Source: Gilliamella sp. wkB112 (lineage in GTDB: Bacteria > Pseudomonadota > Gammaproteobacteria > Enterobacterales > Orbaceae). Taken from it: DNA of 64,000 nt. Position 1 is the first letter of the stretch. Each line of letters begins with the position of its first letter. The position numbers were made by a program, and so were the translations under genes. The notes under the pieces were generated by a model. The model was not told the origin of the DNA. It ran no database searches and worked only from the letters and a program-made list of their open reading frames with translations. Shown piece after piece: positions 55,387 to 63,548 of the stretch. Where the stretch lies: positions 229,118-293,117 of the forward strand of contig NZ_LZGL01000013.1 of assembly GCF_001690685.1 (NCBI RefSeq), written 5' to 3'.

Positions 55387-57924
55387 GTGATATTAATTAG
55401 AGTATTAAAGATTCTTCTAAAAATTTTAATTGGTTGTTTACTTTGTGGTTTAGCCATAGGTATTGCTGGTTATGCTTATTATTCAAAAGACTTACCTAAT
55501 GTGGCAACTTTAAAAGAAGTGCGCTTACAAACACCATTACAAGTACTGAGTAAAGATGGTGAGTTGATTGCGATTTTTGGTGAGCGCCGACGCACACCTT
55601 TAAAATATGATGAAATTCCACCATTAATGGTGAATGCCATCATTGCTACTGAAGATGCAAGGTTTTTTGAACATTATGGTATCGATCCAATTGGTATTGT
55701 TCGAGCTATGTATGTTGGATTGAAACAAAAAGGTTTTTCACAAGGTGGTAGTACCATTACTCAGCAAGTAGCTAAAAATTTCTTTTTAACTCCAGAAAAA
55801 AGTATTTCCCGTAAAGTTAAAGAGATGATTTTGGCCATTCGTATGGAAAAAGAGTTATCTAAAGAGGAAATTATGGCCTTATATCTAAATATGATCAACT
55901 TTGGATCTAGGGCATATGGTGTGGCTGCAGCTTCATATACTTTTTTTGGTAAAACACCCGAGCAATTGACGGTGGATGAAGCGGCTTTGCTTGCCGGATT
56001 ACCTAATGCTCCTTCTGCTTTTAACCCTATTGCTCACCCAGATAAGGCATTAACGAGGCGTAATTGGGTGTTGAGTCGTATGTTAGATCAATCTTATATT
56101 ACTCAGGCCCAGTATGATGAAGCAATAAACAGACCATTAAATGCAAGCTATCATTCACCACAAATTGAATTTTCGGCACCGTATGTAGCGGAAATGGCAC
56201 GCCAATTTATGTATGATAAATTTGGTGAAAATGCTTATACGGATGGTTATAAAGTATATACAACCATTTCTAAGCAAGATCAGGTTGCGGCGACTGATGC
56301 TGTGCAAAAAAATATAATTGATTATGATATTCGCCATGGTTACCGTGGTGCCGAAAAAGTTTTATGGAAAAACAATGAGTCGCCTTGGAATGAAGAACAA
56401 ATTCAACAAACATTAGATAAGTATATTTGTTACAGTGGTATGTGCCCGGCTGTGGTGACTAAAGCCAGCGATAAAGAAGCTGTAGCGGTTTTATCAGATA
56501 AAAGTAATGTTGCCATTTATTTTCAAGCCATGAAATGGGCGCGTCCATTTATTAGTGATACTCAACAGGGTGCATTCCCTAAAAAAGTAACTGATACCAT
56601 AAAAGTAGGGCAACTTATTTGGGTTAAAAAATCTGGTGATAATTGGGAGCTAGCACAGATCCCTGCCGTAAATGCTGCATTGGTTTCACTTGATTCTGAC
56701 AATGGTGCAATTAAAGCTATTGTTGGCGGTTATGATTTTAACTTAAGTAAATTTAATCGGGCTACTCAAGCATTGCGTCAGTTAGGTTCCAATATTAAGC
56801 CGTTTATTTACACTTCTACATTAGAAAAAGGCCTAACTATGGCCACCTTGCTTAATGATGCTCCTATTGTACGGACCAGTGGTAGTGAAACTTGGAGCCC
56901 TAAAAATTCACCACCTAATTATGCCGGGCCGTTACGAATGAGAATTGGTTTAGGTATGTCTAAAAATGTAATGATGGTCAGAGCGCTACGAGCAGTAGGT
57001 ATTGATTGGGTTGCAACTTACTTGGAGCGTTTTGGCTTCCCTAAGGAAAATATTTCACATAATGAATCATTAGCCTTAGGTTCGGCATCATTTACCCCCT
57101 TACAAGTTGCTAGAGCTTACTCTGTGATTGTTAATGGCGGTTACTTGATTACGCCTTATCTAATTGAAAGGATTGAGTATAATAATGCAAACGGAATTAT
57201 TTATCAGCATCAACCAGTTATCGCTTGTCATACTTGTTCCGAAGATATTGATACAGATGAAGCCACACCTGTAGCGTTGAATAATGTTGAGGATGAGGCC
57301 AATCAATCTGGTAATGAAGAACCGGAACAGGCAAATTTAAAAGCAGATGATCATTTAATTTTACCTAATATAAATGATGATAAAACTAATGATTCAACTC
57401 CAAAATATGCGCCACACACGTTAAACAGTGGTATAGCATATATTATGAAAGATGGTTTGCGAACTACCGTTTTTGGAGGTTCGGGTTGGCAAGGTACCGC
57501 TTGGCGGGTTAAGGCTTTAGGTCGAAAAGATGTTGGTGGTAAAACCGGAACCACCAACGCTTCCAAAGACGTTTGGTTTTCAGGATTTGGTGGCAATATA
57601 GTAACCACAGTTTGGATGGGATTTGATGATCACCGTCGTGAGTTAGGGCGAACTTTTCGCGCTGAAGCTGGTGCTAACACTGCCAATCCAGTTTGGGTCG
57701 ATTATATGAAGGTAGCGCTAAAAGATGTGCCTGAAAAAGAAGATCCACAACCAGAAAATGTTGTTACCGTAACCATTGATCAAAAAACTGGTTTGTTACC
57801 ACAACCTGGTTCGCAAACTATGTCGGAGTACTTTATTAAAGGTTCAGAACCGACTCAATATGCAACACAAGAAATCGGGACTAAAGTAACGGATTCCGAA
57901 GGTAATACTTCAGAATTATTTTAA
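55387..57924 (+). CDS. mrcA: penicillin-binding protein 1A
   Basis: A bifunctional peptidoglycan synthase. Residues 1-30 anchor it in the membrane. The glycosyltransferase domain carries 'IIATEDARFFEHYGIDPIG' (catalytic Glu near 90) and 'QGGSTITQQVAKNFFL'. The transpeptidase has S-x-x-K in 'QLGSNIKPFIYTS' (about 463), S-x-N in 'GMSKNVMMVRA' (about 525) and K-T-G in 'GGKTGTTNASKD' (about 720). An acidic low-complexity insert (about 620-665) separates the last motifs. Its 845 residues match PBP1A. The start is GTG at 55387. It precedes rsmD. Confidence 0.94.
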   Translation: MILIRVLKILLKILIGCLLCGLAIGIAGYAYYSKDLPNVATLKEVRLQTPLQVLSKDGELIAIFGERRRTPLKYDEIPPLMVNAIIATEDARFFEHYGIDPIGIVRAMYVGLKQKGFSQGGSTITQQVAKNFFLTPEKSISRKVKEMILAIRMEKELSKEEIMALYLNMINFGSRAYGVAAASYTFFGKTPEQLTVDEAALLAGLPNAPSAFNPIAHPDKALTRRNWVLSRMLDQSYITQAQYDEAINRPLNASYHSPQIEFSAPYVAEMARQFMYDKFGENAYTDGYKVYTTISKQDQVAATDAVQKNIIDYDIRHGYRGAEKVLWKNNESPWNEEQIQQTLDKYICYSGMCPAVVTKASDKEAVAVLSDKSNVAIYFQAMKWARPFISDTQQGAFPKKVTDTIKVGQLIWVKKSGDNWELAQIPAVNAALVSLDSDNGAIKAIVGGYDFNLSKFNRATQALRQLGSNIKPFIYTSTLEKGLTMATLLNDAPIVRTSGSETWSPKNSPPNYAGPLRMRIGLGMSKNVMMVRALRAVGIDWVATYLERFGFPKENISHNESLALGSASFTPLQVARAYSVIVNGGYLITPYLIERIEYNNANGIIYQHQPVIACHTCSEDIDTDEATPVALNNVEDEANQSGNEEPEQANLKADDHLILPNINDDKTNDSTPKYAPHTLNSGIAYIMKDGLRTTVFGGSGWQGTAWRVKALGRKDVGGKTGTTNASKDVWFSGFGGNIVTTVWMGFDDHRRELGRTFRAEAGANTANPVWVDYMKVALKDVPEKEDPQPENVVTVTIDQKTGLLPQPGSQTMSEYFIKGSEPTQYATQEIGTKVTDSEGNTSELF

Positions 57925-57933
57925 TTTGGATTG

Positions 57934-58500
57934 ATGATGAGTGGTGCAATTAGAATAATTGGTGGTAAATGGCGTGGTCGTAAATTGTCGGTACTCGACA
58001 AGCCTGGTTTACGGCCAACAACGGATAGAGTTAAAGAAACTTTATTTAATTGGTTAATGCCAGTATTACACAATAGTATTTGTTTAGATTGTTTTTCAGG
58101 TAGTGGTTCTTTAGGCTTTGAAGCTGCATCACGAGGTGCAACAAGTGTAACTTTACTTGAAAAGGACAAACAAGTAGCTCAACAACTTGCTAAAAATAAA
58201 CAACTGTTGGCGAGTAATGTGATTAGTATTTTTCAAACTGACACCTTGATTTGGCTTAGCAAAGCAGCATTAACACAATTTGATATTGTGTTTATAGATC
58301 CGCCATTTCATCATTCTTTGGTTGCACAGACGGTTAATCAACTGGAAGAGCATAACTGGCTTAAGCCGTCTGCTTATATTTATATTGAAACCGAAATTGA
58401 GCATAATGTGATGGCATATATTCCTACTAACTGGCGCTTACATCGAGAAAAAACCGCCGGACAAGTGCATAGCCATCTTTTTATAAGAGAAAGTATTTAA
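57934..58500 (+). CDS. rsmD: 16S rRNA (guanine966-N2)-methyltransferase RsmD
   Basis: Methylates G966 in the 30S P site. 'IRIIGGKWRGRKLSV' at the N-terminus, 'RPTTDRVKETLFNWL' (about 27-42), SAM-binding 'CLDCFSGSGSLGFEAASRGA' (about 53) and the catalytic 'DIVFIDPPFHHSLVAQ' (N/D-P-P-F, about 120) are present. The start could be ATG 57934 or 57937; an upstream TTG is less likely. Its TAA overlaps the ATG of the next gene. Confidence 0.93.
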   Translation: MMSGAIRIIGGKWRGRKLSVLDKPGLRPTTDRVKETLFNWLMPVLHNSICLDCFSGSGSLGFEAASRGATSVTLLEKDKQVAQQLAKNKQLLASNVISIFQTDTLIWLSKAALTQFDIVFIDPPFHHSLVAQTVNQLEEHNWLKPSAYIYIETEIEHNVMAYIPTNWRLHREKTAGQVHSHLFIRESI

Positions 58501-58757
58501 TGTTTGTATTAATTGGTAAAATTCTATATTCCTTTATTTGGTTGTTTTTGGTCTTTAACCTGATTCACCCTTATCCAAGGCCTGCTAATATTGTTGCCAA
58601 TATTGGTCTAATTGCTTTTGTTGTTATGCATGGCTTGCAAGCATGGATTTTACATTCAACCATGACCAACCAAGAGAAAGAACAAGATAAATTTAAAGTA
58701 TTGCGTTTGTTTTTATTTGGTGTTTTTGAATCACTCAGTTGGAAAAATAAAAAATAA
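58500..58757 (+). CDS. yhhL: DUF1145 membrane protein YhhL
   Basis: An 85-residue inner-membrane protein with two to three helices ('GKILYSFIWLFLVFNLIHPYPRP' at the N-terminus). The 'HPYPRPAN' motif marks DUF1145. In E. coli yhhL also follows rsmD (yhhF), and here they overlap by one base (TAATG). Function unknown. Confidence 0.88.
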   Translation: MFVLIGKILYSFIWLFLVFNLIHPYPRPANIVANIGLIAFVVMHGLQAWILHSTMTNQEKEQDKFKVLRLFLFGVFESLSWKNKK

Positions 58758-58770
58758 AGGGCAAAAACAG

Positions 58771-58798
58771 TTGCCAGATACAAATATTTTTGTATAAT
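58771..58798 (+). promoter_or_regulatory. promoter of tRNA-Gly
   Basis: TTGCCA and a perfect TATAAT, 16 bp apart, 31 bp before the tRNA 5' end. Confidence 0.8.
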
Positions 58799-58829
58799 GC
58801 TCAGCACTTCCTTTGATGCCTTCAAAGAT

Positions 58830-58905
58830 GCGGGAATAGCTCAGTTGGTAGAGCGCAACCTTGCCAAGGTTGAGGTCGCGAGTTCGAACCTCGTTTCCCG
58901 CTCCA
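58830..58905 (+). tRNA. tRNA-Gly (GCC)
   Basis: A 76-nt tRNA with encoded CCA. The acceptor GCGGGAA pairs with TTCCCGC. The anticodon loop CTTGCCA gives GCC. It abuts an island with integrase remains, so its 3' end is the probable integration site. Confidence 0.97.
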
Positions 58906-59028
58906 GACATTCTTTCATGGAGCGTCACTGATGTTCACCAAGCAGTCAAAACTCTTTCTAAATCAAAACATTTTGTGTGTTGATTGTGCGTAGAGGTGTA
59001 TTGCCGTTTACCCACTGCTACACAAAAA

Positions 59029-59071
59029 TGGTACATTCAAAGATACATTGAAATCCATAAGTGGTACATTC
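59029..59071. repeat. TGGTACATTC direct repeats before the integrase
   Basis: Two identical 10-mers (59029-59038 and 59062-59071), 33 bp apart, with a related GATACATTG between them (59042-59050). They lie between tRNA-Gly and the integrase gene, where arm-type integrase sites are expected. Confidence 0.55.
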
Positions 59072-59144
59072 GCATTTTTGACTGACATTTGATTTTGCAT
59101 TCCCATAACAGAAATCTCCTTAAATTCTTCATAGGAGAACTTTT

Positions 59145-60003
59145 ATGGCACTTACTGATGCAGTTGTGCGAAACAGCAAACCTCAAGCAAAACTCTATAC
59201 CCTTAAAGATATTCAAGGTCTATCATTATATATCTCCCCTACAGGTAACAAAGCGTGGCATTATCGTTATACCTTTGAGGGTAAACGTAATCGTGTTTCA
59301 TTAGGTCAATACCTCGATATCTGTCTCAAAGAAGCCCGTCAAAAATGCGAAGATGCCCGTTTTTGGGTTAAAAATGGCTTTTCTCCTCATTTATCTCATG
59401 CCATTGAAACAAGTAACAGGGGTGAGATTGTTGAAGTAAAGGTCAAAATAGAAACCTTTGAACAGTTTAGTGCCCGCTGGAAACTCTTTAAATTCAGAAA
59501 GCTTGGGCTGGATATCCAACACAAACGGCAAAGCACCCATATCCAGATAGAACACTATATGCGAATAGACCTCTTACTTGCTTAGGTCGTATTCCCTTAA
59601 ATGAAATCACCAAAGCCGATGTATTAAAGGTATTGCGTCATATCAAAAGGCGAAGGACTTTATCCATTGCAGAAAAATGCCGCTGTTGGCTCAATGAGAT
59701 TTTTCGTCATGCCATTGCCGAAGGTATTATTGAAACCAATCCTGCGGCTGATATGGACATTCTAGCCTTACCCTAAAACCAACCCTACATAATCCCTACC
59801 TCACCATACAATAGTTACCCGAATTCTTAGTAACACTAGAACAATATCAAGGTTCACTCCAAACCAAGCTGGGTATCAAGCTCCTATTCCTGACAAGGGT
59901 TAGAACGGGTGAACTCAGACTCGCCAAACCAGAACATTTCTACTTAGAGAATAATTTATGGAAAATCTCCGCTGAACTCGTCAAACAACTCCAGAAAAGG
60001 GCC
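59145..60003 (+). pseudogene. broken tyrosine recombinase (island integrase)
   Basis: The first 140 codons are a normal N-terminus of a prophage/island integrase (DUF4102 domain 'SLYISPTGNKAWHYRYTFEG', then 'HIQIEHYMRIDLL'). The frame then breaks near 59570. The next frame continues 'LGRIPLNEITKADVLKVL' and 'GIIETNPAADMDILALP' to about 59776. A third part from about 59848 has 'LQTKLGIKLLFLTRVRTGEL', the catalytic-Arg box with Gly replaced by Arg, and runs to 'ELVKQLQKR'. The C-terminal His and Tyr boxes are missing because the sequence is joined to another gene remnant. It cannot be active. Confidence 0.88.
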
Positions 60004-60276
60004 AGATTTCCACAAGGTATTTACAAAGTTAGATGGCATAATAGTCCTAAATTTGGTAAATCACCGAATTTGTATAATAGCTAAGTTCCTTATACTCGTT
60101 ATATCCTAATTCATGGTGGTAATACTCTAGCGCATACAGATGGTTGTTTACTAACGAGTACAATAAAGTCAACAGACTTTGTAGGTGCTAACCAAGCTTA
60201 ATTAACAGAGTTTAAAAACTATCTAAATAAAGTTGATATTGATAAAATAAAAATTATTATTACTAGCGATCTTTAA
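60001..60276 (+). pseudogene. DUF5675-like gene remnant with two nonsense codons
   Basis: One continuous frame reads 'ARFPQGIYKVRWHNSPKFGK', then stop, 'VPYTRYILIHGGNTLAHTDG', 'CLLTST', then 'GANQA', stop, 'LTEFKNYLNKVDIDKIKI'. The pattern 'IHGGN-x5-DGC' is that of DUF5675 proteins, often found near phage lysis or type VI secretion genes. Both internal stops are TAA at places where CAA (Gln) is plausible. The N-terminus is lost at the fusion with the integrase remnant. Confidence 0.7.
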
Positions 60277-60287
60277 GGAAATACCTC

Positions 60288-61058
60288 ATGTTACGTACAT
60301 TAGTACTTGTTGTATTGATTACTTCTTCGATGGTCAGTTTTGCAGACCAACCAACACATAATGTGATTATCCCGCAAAATAGCACTATTAAATACCTTGG
60401 CGAAAACGATGGTACTTATAAGTTTCAAGGTCAAATGCAACTCACAGGCTTACTAAAAGCTCGTTGGGGTAAAGATCTTCCCGGAGATAAACCCAATAAA
60501 AAAATCTATCTACAGTTTTTACCTACAGAAAAACAAGCTACATTATTACCCACTATTAATGATCAATACAGAAATAGCAATCAAATGGTTTTACTTAATT
60601 CAGAAAAATCTTTAGAGAGTAATAAAAAAATAGTAGAAGCAAATTTTAAAGATATACCAGCTACATTTTGGAAGAATCAAGAAGGTATATTACAACAACC
60701 GATGACAATCATTATTGATAACTTTAAGGCAAATGATGACTGCGATTACAGATATTATTATGCCAACATAGTGTCGATTAAGACAGTGGCAGATATAGAA
60801 CCAGTTATTCAAGAAAGACGAGGTTGTAATAGTTATATTTTTGAGGATATTTACATGATTCATTCAAAAGAAGGTTACACCAACCTAAGAAAAGAAGCTA
60901 ATGGTAAATCAATAGTAATTCAGAAACTAACTAATGACACTTTAGTAAATAAAGTAAGAATAGAGGGTAATTGGTACTACATCAATGTTCTTAACGCAGG
61001 TGAGCAAACAGATATCAATGGTTACGTCCATAATAGCCAAGTTATACGGGCTGATTAA
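60288..61058 (+). CDS. secreted protein with C-terminal SH3-like domain
   Basis: A 256-residue exported protein. The signal peptide (1-19, 'VLVVLITSSMVSFA') is clear. The middle (about 25-185) has no family I recognise; it contains two cysteines around 'DDCDYRYYY' and 'RRGCNSYIF' that may pair in the periplasm. The C-terminal 60 residues ('GYTNLRKEANGKSIVIQKLT' to 'INGYVHNSQVI') look like a bacterial SH3 domain, a wall-binding or partner-binding module. AAGGAA lies before the ATG. It sits between broken genes in the island, so it may be a surviving immunity or accessory protein (inference). Confidence 0.65.
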   Translation: MLRTLVLVVLITSSMVSFADQPTHNVIIPQNSTIKYLGENDGTYKFQGQMQLTGLLKARWGKDLPGDKPNKKIYLQFLPTEKQATLLPTINDQYRNSNQMVLLNSEKSLESNKKIVEANFKDIPATFWKNQEGILQQPMTIIIDNFKANDDCDYRYYYANIVSIKTVADIEPVIQERRGCNSYIFEDIYMIHSKEGYTNLRKEANGKSIVIQKLTNDTLVNKVRIEGNWYYINVLNAGEQTDINGYVHNSQVIRAD

Positions 61059-61070
61059 AAGGAATGACCT

Positions 61071-61950
61071 ATGACAAACACCTATGCACTAATTGACAGA
61101 GTAATGCGCCAAATTAATGCACAGGTAGATGTTATTGGAGCTATACAGCAATGGCGAATAGCTAAGCCAATTGCTGATTTGCAAGAGCAAGTGACAGAGT
61201 GGCAAATATTTTTTAAAATAGAAAATATACCTTGGTTTTCAAATAAATCATCTATACTAACCACAAAAAAAGCTCAAAGTTCTTTACAAGAGCTACTATT
61301 ACAACCTACCGTATTATTCAATACCACAAGTTGATGATTACACAGGGCGTATTGCTTCTCGTCAAATACAAATTGTGTTACCACCCCAGTTAATGAATAA
61401 AACCATTGGGTTAGAAATACTCTTTATAGAAGATAAATTCCCGCTAGCCTTTTGGCGAGATGATAAAGTATTAGGCAGTGGTGAAAGCGATATATATGGT
61501 TATGCCTATCAATCCACCTTAGAAGAAGGTTATAGCCGTAGTTATACTAGCTTTAATCAAGAACTTAATGAAGCGGTAAGTCAACTTAATAATACTGATC
61601 AGGCGCAACAGGCAGAGAAACCTGCTATTAAATAGGGAGCTGAAAGAGTAGAAGAACAACCTATTGTTTGGGAAACTGATTTTATGTACGATGATGCACC
61701 ATGGATCGATGCTATTCATAATGCTGAACTAGTTATCCATTACCCAGATGATATACTAAGCCCAAGGGTAGATGGAAAAGGTTATCGCTTTAAAATAAGT
61801 AATCTTGATTTTCCTGTAGTATCAATGGGGCAGTTAACCTATAATAATGTAGATACCACCAAACCAACACGTAATGAATTATTAATAGATACTTCTAACC
61901 AGAAGAAATGTACTACTATGACCTTATTAGACCCAAAGGAAGAAGTTTAA
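61071..61950 (+). pseudogene. decayed gene of unknown family (frameshift plus nonsense)
   Basis: Three open pieces form one ancestral frame of about 290 codons. The first (ATG 61071, ribosome site AAGGAA) ends early at 61334. A one-base shift near 61310 leads into 'YYSIPQVDDYTGRIASRQIQ', then 'FIEDKFPLAFWRDDKVLGSG'. That frame is stopped by TAG at 61633-61635 but continues unchanged as 'GAERVEEQPIVWETDFMYDD' to the stop at 61948-61950. CAG to TAG would explain the nonsense codon. I do not recognise the product; it is soluble and lacks a signal peptide. The gene array follows three bases later. Confidence 0.7.
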
Positions 61951-61953
61951 TTT

Positions 61954-62748
61954 ATGGCCAAATACCCAGACTATACTCAGATGATGGAGTGGCATTTTGA
62001 TGAGCCTACTATTTTAAGTTGGCAAATTAAGACCATCGCTCATCAATGGCAGAAGTTTGGGTATTTTTTAATAGTGTTATTGACTTTAGGTTGTTTAGGG
62101 CTTTTATCCAGTGTTATTGCTTATCTCATTACAGAGCCTATAACTGCTTTAATTATAGCTGTCTGGTCTTCTGCCTTTATTATTATCCCCGCTTTATTTT
62201 TATTTGGAGAAGTAAGGCGTAAATGTTGGATGGTATACCGGTTTACTCAGAGTGGGGGGGAGCTGTATCTTTGGCACGCTTATCCTAAAAGTTTATTCTG
62301 GCTAATAAGATTGCTTTTTGTAGGATTAGGTGTTGGTGTATTAGTTACAGGTATTATTACAAAAATGGGGATTTTAGCGATAGCAGGCCCTGTCAGTATT
62401 GCTTTAGCTTTAGGTTCTGTAGCTATTACTAAAAAATATGAAGAAGAAATGAAAGCTTTTACCACTTGGAGTATTGAATGGTCAAAGATTACACAAGCAA
62501 CTTATGATCAAAAACGTAATGTGTTTACTTTACATTATGTTTATCCTCCTTTTACTATGCAAGAGAGAAATGAGTTTATGGCTCAAGGTTATACAGATGC
62601 TCGCATAGATAATATTATTAGAGAGTGGGATTTTTATATATTTCCTACTCCAGAACTAACTAGTCAAGTAATCCAATTAGTAGAAAGCTCTTTACAAAAA
62701 GGTGTAACACTAGAACATAAAAAAATTACTTTACCTGAGGTAGTTTAG
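61954..62748 (+). CDS. island membrane protein, array unit 1
   Basis: A 264-residue inner-membrane protein of unknown family. The N-terminal about 32 residues are soluble ('MEWHFDEPTILSWQIKTIAH'). Two membrane helices (about 35-58 and 62-86) lead to 'GEVRRKCWMVYRFTQSGGEL', then two more helices (about 108-128 and 132-152). A C-terminal cytoplasmic domain of about 100 residues follows, with 'FTLHYVYPPFTMQERNEFMA'. From codon 87 on it is almost identical to unit 2, but the first helix pair is quite different. Start ATG 61954, three bases after the decayed gene. Confidence 0.75.
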   Translation: MAKYPDYTQMMEWHFDEPTILSWQIKTIAHQWQKFGYFLIVLLTLGCLGLLSSVIAYLITEPITALIIAVWSSAFIIIPALFLFGEVRRKCWMVYRFTQSGGELYLWHAYPKSLFWLIRLLFVGLGVGVLVTGIITKMGILAIAGPVSIALALGSVAITKKYEEEMKAFTTWSIEWSKITQATYDQKRNVFTLHYVYPPFTMQERNEFMAQGYTDARIDNIIREWDFYIFPTPELTSQVIQLVESSLQKGVTLEHKKITLPEVV

Positions 62749-62758
62749 TTAAGGAACT

Positions 62759-63538
62759 ATGGCTAAATATCTAGACTATACCCAAACAATGGAATGGCAT
62801 TCAGATAAACCAGTTATTTTAAGTTGGCAAATTAAAACCATCGCCCATCAATGGCAAAAATTTGGGTATTTTATAATTTTTGTAATGGCTATTTGTATGG
62901 TAGTTTTTTTAGCTATTTTAATTGTAGGTTATGAGGATTGGGGAACACCTTGTATGCCTTTAGTTGTTATGGGGATTGGGGCACTGCTATTATTTGGAGA
63001 GGTAAGGCGTAAATGTTGGATGGTATACCGGTTTACTCAGAGTGGGGGGGAGCTGTATCTTTGGCGCGCTTATCCTAAAAGTTTATTCTGGCTAATAAGA
63101 TTGCTTTTTGTAGGATTAGGTGTTGGTGTATTAGTTACAGGTATTATTACAAAAATGGGGATTTTAGCGATAGTAGGCCCTGTCAGTATTGCTTTAGCTT
63201 TAGGTTCTGTAGCTATTACTAAAAAATATGAAGAAGAAATGAAAGCTTTTACCACTTGGAGTATTGAATGGTCAAAGATTACACAAGCAACTTATGATCA
63301 AAAACGTAATGTGTTTACTTTACATTATGTTTATCCTCCTTTTACTATGCAAGAGAGAAATGAGTTTATGGCTCAAGGTTATACAGATGCTCGCATAGAT
63401 AATATTATTAGAGAGTGGGATTTTTATATATTTCCTACTCCAGAACTAACTAGTCAAGTAATCCAATTAGTAGAAAGCTCTTTACAAAAAGGTGTAACAC
63501 TAGAACATAAAAAAATTACTTTACCTGAGGTAGTTTAG
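62759..63538 (+). CDS. island membrane protein, array unit 2
   Basis: A 259-residue paralogue of unit 1 with the same four-helix plus C-terminal domain plan. It differs in the first helix pair ('FIIFVMAICMVVFLAILIVG' and 'PCMPLVVMGIGALLLFG'). Over 62212-62758 versus 63002-63548 the two units differ at about two bases by eye. AAGGAA lies five bases before the ATG. Unit 3 repeats it after a ten-base spacer. The function is unknown; tandem near-identical copies behind secreted and decayed genes recall immunity-gene arrays, but no toxin is visible here. Confidence 0.75.
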   Translation: MAKYLDYTQTMEWHSDKPVILSWQIKTIAHQWQKFGYFIIFVMAICMVVFLAILIVGYEDWGTPCMPLVVMGIGALLLFGEVRRKCWMVYRFTQSGGELYLWRAYPKSLFWLIRLLFVGLGVGVLVTGIITKMGILAIVGPVSIALALGSVAITKKYEEEMKAFTTWSIEWSKITQATYDQKRNVFTLHYVYPPFTMQERNEFMAQGYTDARIDNIIREWDFYIFPTPELTSQVIQLVESSLQKGVTLEHKKITLPEVV

Positions 63539-63548
63539 TTAAGGAACT

